This document shows positions 7,314 through 11,652 of a stretch of DNA of 11,652 bases, piece after piece. The stretch is from contig CANKBT010000072.1 of NCBI GenBank assembly GCA_947479995.1, forward strand, positions 1-11,652. The letters run 5' to 3'. Position 1 is the first letter of the stretch. Every line of letters begins with the position of its first letter. The stretch comes from Frankiaceae bacterium (GTDB taxonomy: Bacteria > Actinomycetota > Actinomycetes > Mycobacteriales > SCTD01). Both the position numbers and the translations under genes were made by a program. The notes beneath the pieces were generated by a model. The model ran no database searches. It had not been told where the DNA came from and saw only the letters and a list, made by a program, of their open reading frames with translations.

Positions 7314-8885
7314 CTAGCTGAGCGAGCCCACGTGGTCCGCGTGCCCCTCGCGGAGCCCGCCGCCACCGGCCGAGCCCTCGCCGGCCGCGATGCCGCCGCC
7401 GGGACCGCTGACCTTGGTCAGCCCGTTGCCGGACTGCCCCGGCACCCCGTTGACCGTCTCGGTCGAGTAGCCGTACGTGATCACTGCGTGGGCGATCGCG
7501 TCGATGTTCTGCTCGAAGACCGTCAGGTCGAGGTTGGTGATGTCGTCGCCGGCCTGGTGGTAGTTCGGGTCGAACGCGACGCCGACCTCGCTGCCGAAGA
7601 GCCGGTTGTCGAGCTCGGTCGCGATCTCCTCGGCGCCGGTGAACAGGCCGCCCGACGGGATGCCGACGGCGATGAACGGGCCGTAGTCGGAGCGGCCGCT
7701 GAAGTCGGTCGCCTTGGTGTTGAGGCCGACGGTGCTGAAGAAGCCGGTGAACAGCTCCTCGATCTGCGCCGAGCCCTCGGGCCCGGCGCCGGCGCCCTGG
7801 GCGTCGCTGTCGTCGCCGTCGTAGACCATCCGCGCGAAGTTCGGCGAGGCGATCATGTCGAAGTTCAGGTAGAGCCCGATGGCGTCCTGCTGCGCCTGGG
7901 TCAGCTGGTCGACGTAGTACGTCGCGCCGAGCAGGCCGAGCTCCTCGGCGCCCCACCACGCGAAGCGCACCGCGTTGGTCGGCTTGGTCTTGGCGTACGC
8001 CTCGGCGACCTCGAGGATGCCGGCCGAGCCGGAGCCGTTGTCGTTGATGCCGGGGCCCTCGGGCACCGAGTCGAGGTGCGCGCCGACCACGACGACGTTG
8101 TCGGTGCGGCCGGACGTCTGCGCGATGACGTTGCTCGTCTGGCGCAGCTCGCTGATGGTGTCGGCGGTGACGGTGACCGTCTGCGGGGTGAGCAGCGTCA
8201 GCAGGTCCTCGTAGTCGACGCCGACGACCGGGATGGTCGCGCCGGGGCCGCCGAGCGTGCCGGCGAGCACGCCGGGCTGGTCGCTGCGCTGGCCGACGAT
8301 GAGCGCCTCGGCGCCGGCGGCCTCGGCGTTCTCCGCCTTGATCGCGAAGGTGCACGTGCCGCGCTGCACGACGACGACGTCGTTCGCGCCGCTGAGGTCG
8401 GCGCCCGCGAAGTCCTCCGGCTCGCAGCCGCTGGTGCTGGCGGTGCCCGAGCCCGGCACGACGTCGACCGCCGTGGTGGTGCCGGTGACTTCGCCCGAGC
8501 CGCTGTAGGTGAGCACCTGCGTCTCGAGGGGCCCGCGCGCGGTGGTCACCGTCGCCGGCGTCACCTCCTGGAAGAAGGGGAAGTCGAACGTCTGCACCGT
8601 CGGGCTGTAGCCCGCGGCCCGCAGGCGCTGCACGACGTACGCGGCGCTCGCGTCGTAGCCGGGGGTGCCCGAGGCGCGGGTGCCGCCGTTGGCGTCGGCG
8701 ATCCGCTGGAACGCCTGCAGGTGCTCGTAGCCGCCGGCGGCCGACGCCGCCTGCCGCAGCTTCTCCGAGGTGTTGTTGTTGCGGTCGTCGGGACCCGCCA
8801 GGGCGGGGCTCGCCAGCGACGCGAGCAGCGCCGAGGCGGCGAGCGTCGCGACCGACGTCGCGACGGGCGAGGGGTGTCTGCGCAC
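7314..8885 (-). CDS. secreted M28 zinc aminopeptidase with PA domain
   Basis: A 523-residue exported metallopeptidase, probably releasing N-terminal amino acids from peptides outside the cell, like the Streptomyces griseus aminopeptidase family. A signal peptide (RRH, then a hydrophobic Ala/Leu run, cleavage after ALA near residue 30) is followed by a PA domain (about 130-245) inserted before the M28 core. All expected dinuclear zinc residues are present: H270 (GAHLDS), D282 (GINDNGSG), general base E314 and ligand E315 (WWGAEE), D343 (NFDM) and H443 (NYHQAGDD). I chose GTG 8885 because GGAGGT stands five bases ahead of it. An ATG at 8915 adds ten residues but has no ribosome-binding site and abuts a hairpin. 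The last 45 residues are Gly-rich and low-complexity, without a sorting motif. Codon use is native-like. The family call is firm; the exact specificity is not known. Confidence 0.92.
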   Translation of the reverse strand: MRRHPSPVATSVATLAASALLASLASPALAGPDDRNNNTSEKLRQAASAAGGYEHLQAFQRIADANGGTRASGTPGYDASAAYVVQRLRAAGYSPTVQTFDFPFFQEVTPATVTTARGPLETQVLTYSGSGEVTGTTTAVDVVPGSGTASTSGCEPEDFAGADLSGANDVVVVQRGTCTFAIKAENAEAAGAEALIVGQRSDQPGVLAGTLGGPGATIPVVGVDYEDLLTLLTPQTVTVTADTISELRQTSNVIAQTSGRTDNVVVVGAHLDSVPEGPGINDNGSGSAGILEVAEAYAKTKPTNAVRFAWWGAEELGLLGATYYVDQLTQAQQDAIGLYLNFDMIASPNFARMVYDGDDSDAQGAGAGPEGSAQIEELFTGFFSTVGLNTKATDFSGRSDYGPFIAVGIPSGGLFTGAEEIATELDNRLFGSEVGVAFDPNYHQAGDDITNLDLTVFEQNIDAIAHAVITYGYSTETVNGVPGQSGNGLTKVSGPGGGIAAGEGSAGGGGLREGHADHVGSLS

Positions 8886-8916
8886 GCAGGACCTCCGGGT
8901 GTCGTGGGGCCTCATG

Positions 8917-8933
8917 GGCCCGGCTTCCGGGCC
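8917..8933 (-). promoter_or_regulatory. hairpin in the leader of the peptidase gene
   Basis: A perfect 7-bp inverted repeat (GGCCCGG and CCGGGCC) has a 3-base loop (8924-8926). It lies 32 bases upstream of the chosen GTG start on the - strand, just before the ribosome-binding site. It could be a second terminator for the transporter gene upstream, or a leader structure of the peptidase mRNA. I found no convincing -35/-10 pair for the peptidase between 8934 and 9007. Confidence 0.35.
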
Positions 8934-9007
8934 GGCTGGTCAGCCGTCCGCACGCGCCGCGTGGCCCGTCCGGACTAGCCCGAGTAGCGCATCCTGCCCA
9001 CACCGGG

Positions 9008-9028
9008 GCCCGGAGCGGTAGTCCGGGC
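9008..9028 (-). terminator. hairpin after the MFS transporter gene
   Basis: A perfect 7-bp inverted repeat (GCCCGGA at 9008-9014 and TCCGGGC at 9022-9028) has a 7-base loop. It begins 11 bases beyond the transporter stop codon on the - strand. The placement and stem suit a T-less actinobacterial terminator. Confidence 0.45.
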
Positions 9029-9039
9029 GGCCCAGCGGC

Positions 9040-10192
9040 TCAGCGCGGCACCCGCAGGCCGAGCACCGCGCACACCCCGACCACGGCCGCGCTGACCCCG
9101 AGCGCGACGCCGAACGACGCCCGGTCGACGAGCAGCCCGGCGGCCAGCGGGCCGATCACCGAGCCGAGGTCACTGGCCATCTGCCACACGGCGACGGCCG
9201 TGCCGCCGCGGCCCTCGAGCACGTCGCCGACGACGGCCGCCGGGGCGACGCCGAGCAGGGCGGCGCCGGCCGCGAAGACCGTGACCGCGAGCAGCAGCGT
9301 CACCGGCCCGGTGGCGAGCGCCAGCAGCACCAGCGACACCGCGGTCAGCGCGCCGCCCGCGACCAGCGTCGGGCGACGGCCGACCTGGTCGACCGCGCGG
9401 CCGGCGGGCAGCAGCAGCACCGCCTGCACCAGCGCCGACGGTGAACGCGGCGCCGATCCAGCCCGGTGCGAGGTCGAGCTGCTGCACCACGAGCAGCGGC
9501 AGCACCGTCGTGCGGACGCCGAGCAGGCTGAAGCCGACGGCGAAGTTGCCGGCGAGCGCCGCCTGGTACGCCGGCGTGCGCAGGGCCGTCCGCAGCGGCG
9601 TGCCGGCCTCGGCCGCCGCGGCGGCGGCCGGTGCGGCGGGCAGGCGCCGCGGCAGCAGCGTCGCGGCAGCGACGGCGGCGAGCAGCAGCGTGCCGGCGTA
9701 GAGGAAGAACGGCGCCCGCAGCGACGCGCCGACGACCGCGCCGCCGAGCGCCGGCCCGACGATGCCGCCGAGCAGGAAGCCCCCGCGGTAGACGCTCTGC
9801 GTCTGCCCGCGCTGCGCCGCCGCGGCCACCCGCAGGAGCAGGCTGGTCGCGGCGATCGTGAAGACCGCGGACCCGACGCCGCCGAGGCCCCGCAGCACGA
9901 GCAGCTGCGGGTAGCTCACCGCCAGCCCGGCCAGCGCCGACGACACCGCGACGACCGCGAGGCCGGTGAACAGCGCCGTCCGCTCCCCCACCCGGTCGAC
10001 GAGCCGCCCGCCGGCGAGCCCCGACACCAGCCGCATCAGGGCGAACGCCGACACCACCGCACCGGCGGCCGTCGTGCCGACGCCGAACTCCAGCGCGAAC
10101 AGCGGCACCGCCGGCGCGACGATGCCGAAGCCGAGCGCCACGCAGAACGCGACGAGCGCGAGCACGTACGTCTCGCGCGGCAGGCCCCTCAC
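9040..10192 (-). pseudogene. MFS transporter broken by a frameshift
   Basis: Two overlapping - strand frames together make one major facilitator superfamily protein of about 383 residues. The first part (GTG 10192 to about 9437) starts MRGLPRETYV and has hydrophobic helices and the MFS signature GGRLVDRVGER at 61-71. The second (about 9435 down to the TGA at 9040-9042) continues with VQAVLLLPAG, the repeat signature GRAVDQVGRR, and the last helices. After the Thr-Val codons at 9442-9437 one extra G (or two missing bases) shifts the frame; removing one base gives a smooth join ending in ALVQAV. The original frame otherwise runs on as Arg/Gly/Ala-rich nonsense to 9170. Substrate is unknown, possibly drug or metabolite efflux. 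It lies 24 bases after the nucleotidyltransferase gene. It is either a true recent pseudogene or a sequencing error in a GG run; codon bias is intact on both sides. Confidence 0.8.
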
Positions 10193-10216
10193 CGGCCCAG
10201 CCTGCCCGGGCCGGGC

Positions 10217-10954
10217 CTAGGCCAGGACGTCGCCGACGTGCAGCAGGTCCGCGCGCACGAGGTCCTCCGGCACGTCGACCTCGACCGCGCCGTACGCGGT
10301 GATGTCGACCGGCGCGAAGCGCAGGCCGGAGCCGGTGATGGCCGTCTCCATGCCGCGCTCGAAGTAGTCCTGGTCGTCGCACCAGCGCAGGTGCTCGACG
10401 AGCACGGCCTTGTCGGCGGCGGAGACGTAGTTGATGCCGACGGCCTCGCCGAGCCCGCCGACGACGGTCTTGCTCAGCGCGGCGATGTGACCCGTCTCGT
10501 CGACGGTGTACTTGACCTCCTCCTCCGCCACCCGCTCGGTGTTGACGCAGACGAAGGAGCGGTCAGCCTCGAGCCACGGCCGCACGACGGTCATCACGCC
10601 CGGGTCGAAGACGACGTCGCCGTTGAGCCACAGCACGCCGCCCTCGCGCGACGACAGCAGCCCGCGCAGCAGGCTGCGCGAGGTGTTGGTGCGCGCGTAG
10701 TCCGGGTTGTAGGCGAACACGAGGTCCGGCGCCGCCTGCATGACGACCTCGGCCTGGTAGCCGACGACGACGGTGACGTGGGTGTCGTCGCCGAGGCCGA
10801 CGCGCAGGTGGTCGACCTGCTGGCGCAGGATGCTGCGCCCGTCGTGCAGGGGCGTGAGCGGCTTCGGCAGGTCGCGGCCGAGGCGGGTGCCCAGCCCGGC
10901 GGCGAGGATGACCACCTGGTGGTCCTGGGGGTTCGTGCGTCGCATGCCCTTCAC
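10217..10954 (-). CDS. LicC-like nucleotidyltransferase
   Basis: A 245-residue cytoplasmic enzyme of the NTP-transferase (MobA-like/GT-A) fold, which joins a nucleotide to a phosphorylated alcohol or sugar. Visible features are the nucleotide-binding loop LAAGLGTRL (17-25) with K31 in LPKPLTPL, the NPDYARTNTSRSL segment (83-95) typical of phosphocholine cytidylyltransferases, the metal-binding NGDVVFD (111-117, D113), and a second metal motif EVDVPEDL (225-232, D227). These resemble LicC-type enzymes, so a CDP-activated product is plausible; choline-phosphate or glycerol-phosphate cannot be told apart. Its GTG start overlaps the stop codon of the TagF-like gene by four bases (GTGA), with GGAG just ahead, indicating translational coupling. 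It likely supplies an activated precursor for a wall or surface polymer made with its neighbour. Only about 3 of 245 codons end in A/T. Confidence 0.85.
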   Translation of the reverse strand: MKGMRRTNPQDHQVVILAAGLGTRLGRDLPKPLTPLHDGRSILRQQVDHLRVGLGDDTHVTVVVGYQAEVVMQAAPDLVFAYNPDYARTNTSRSLLRGLLSSREGGVLWLNGDVVFDPGVMTVVRPWLEADRSFVCVNTERVAEEEVKYTVDETGHIAALSKTVVGGLGEAVGINYVSAADKAVLVEHLRWCDDQDYFERGMETAITGSGLRFAPVDITAYGAVEVDVPEDLVRADLLHVGDVLA

Positions 10955-11652
10955 GGGGCTCCCATCAGCTCGGGGACGAAGCGCTGCAGGACGCGGGCGG
11001 TGGCGCCCCCGTCCTCCAGCGCGCAGAAGGTCGTGCGGAAGGCCTCGTACGGCGGCAGCGCGGTCGGGTCGCGCAGCACGTCGACGAGCGCGCCGGTGGA
11101 CGCCAGCAGCGGCCCGGGGGCGATCTCGGCGAGGTCGACGTAGAAGCCCCGGAGCCGGTCGCGGTAGTCGTCGAGGTCGGGCACGAGGAAGGCGATCGGC
11201 TTGCCGGTGACGGCGAAGTCGAAGAAGACCGACGAGTAGTCGGTGACCAGCACGTCGGCGGCGAGGTAGAGGTCGCTGACCTGCGGGTGGTCCGAGACGT
11301 CGCGCAGCTGCGGGCCGAGGTCGCCGAGGCGGCCGGCGACGAGGTAGTGCAGCCGCAGCAGCACGACGGCCTCGGGCAGCGCCGCGGTGAGGGCGTCGAG
11401 GTCGAGGGAGTGGCCGGTGTCCTGCCCGCCGGTGGCGTAGAAGCGGTCGTCGCGCCAGGTCGGCGCGTAGAGCACGACCTGCTGGCCCTCGGCGATGCCC
11501 AGGTCGGCGCGGACCCGCGCGCGCCGGGCGTCGCGGTCGGGCGCGAGCAGCACGTCGTTGCGGGGGTAGCCGGTCTCGGCCAGCTCGCCGGTGAAGCGGA
11601 AGGCGCCCTGCAGCAGCGGGGTGCTGTAGGCGTTCGGCGACAGCAGCGCGTC
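10951..11652 (-). CDS. CDP-glycerol glycerophosphotransferase family protein, C-terminal part (partial)
   Basis: The frame is open to the window edge, so the N-terminus is missing and 233 residues are visible. It belongs to the Glyphos_transf (TagF/TagB-like) family, peripheral membrane enzymes that add glycerol- or ribitol-phosphate units to teichoic-acid-type polymers. Conserved landmarks in order are TGYPRNDVLL at the left edge, VLYAPTWRDD, a histidine in LLRLHYL, then DVSDHPQVSDLYLAADVLVT with the invariant-looking TDYSSVFFDF, GKPIAFLVPDLDDY and GFYVDL near the end. An internal GTG at 11553 could be mistaken for a start, but the conserved GYPRND upstream of it shows the gene begins outside the window. 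It overlaps the LicC-like gene by four bases, so both are probably in one surface-polymer operon. Confidence 0.9.
   Translation of the reverse strand, partial: DALLSPNAYSTPLLQGAFRFTGELAETGYPRNDVLLAPDRDARRARVRADLGIAEGQQVVLYAPTWRDDRFYATGGQDTGHSLDLDALTAALPEAVVLLRLHYLVAGRLGDLGPQLRDVSDHPQVSDLYLAADVLVTDYSSVFFDFAVTGKPIAFLVPDLDDYRDRLRGFYVDLAEIAPGPLLASTGALVDVLRDPTALPPYEAFRTTFCALEDGGATARVLQRFVPELMGAP

Noticed and set aside
7098..8978. Long + strand open frame of 626 codons opposite the peptidase
   Set aside because: Its protein is Arg/Gly/Ala/Val-rich with no family motifs, and it is antisense to an M28 peptidase with every catalytic residue intact. It is a by-product of high GC.
9200..11143. Long + strand open frame of 647 codons opposite the transporter and nucleotidyltransferase genes
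   Set aside because: It is low-complexity, rich in Arg, Ala, Gly and Asp, and runs across two genes whose - strand products carry clear family motifs.
1..11652. CRISPR array, tRNA/rRNA genes, insertion sequences
   Set aside because: No regularly spaced repeats, no cloverleaf-like sequence and no transposase or integrase motifs were seen on either strand.

Overview
The window comes from a very GC-rich actinobacterium. The signs are almost exclusively G/C at third codon positions in the flanking genes, frequent GTG starts, a TAGGGT-type -10 box and an actinobacterial-style secreted peptidase. I can support eight genes plus one frameshifted gene. There are no tRNA or rRNA genes, no CRISPR array, and no integrase or transposase.

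Layout: positions 1-67 hold the 3' end of an unidentified + strand gene. A probable promoter and a small hairpin follow (79-117). Positions 203-7164 carry four + strand genes: (1) a DUF2075-type ATPase/helicase with an N-terminal PD-(D/E)XK nuclease-like region; (2) an HNH endonuclease with an unassigned N-terminal region; (3) a 1018-residue protein joining a PLD-type nuclease domain, a superfamily 2 helicase and a DUF3427 C-terminus; (4) a uracil-DNA-glycosylase-superfamily protein. Genes 1-3 are closely spaced (gaps of 12 and 60 bases) and look like one operon. Gene 4 follows after about 206 bases. The rest (7314-11652) lies on the - strand: a secreted M28 zinc aminopeptidase with a PA domain, an MFS transporter broken by a frameshift, a LicC-like nucleotidyltransferase, and the 3' part of a CDP-glycerol glycerophosphotransferase (TagF-like) gene that runs off the window.

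The 203-7164 block is the part of interest. It contains three different nuclease folds, two helicase motors and a base-excision-type enzyme, with no DNA methyltransferase. Its codon use differs from the flanks: by hand count about 9-22% of sampled codons end in A/T, against about 1% in the LicC-like gene and none in the 21 sense codons of the left flanking gene. I read it as a probable horizontally acquired DNA-defence or DNA-processing cluster. That function is inference, since no member is a definitively named defence gene. The - strand block looks like ordinary chromosome: wall/teichoic-acid-type polymer synthesis, a transporter and an exported peptidase.
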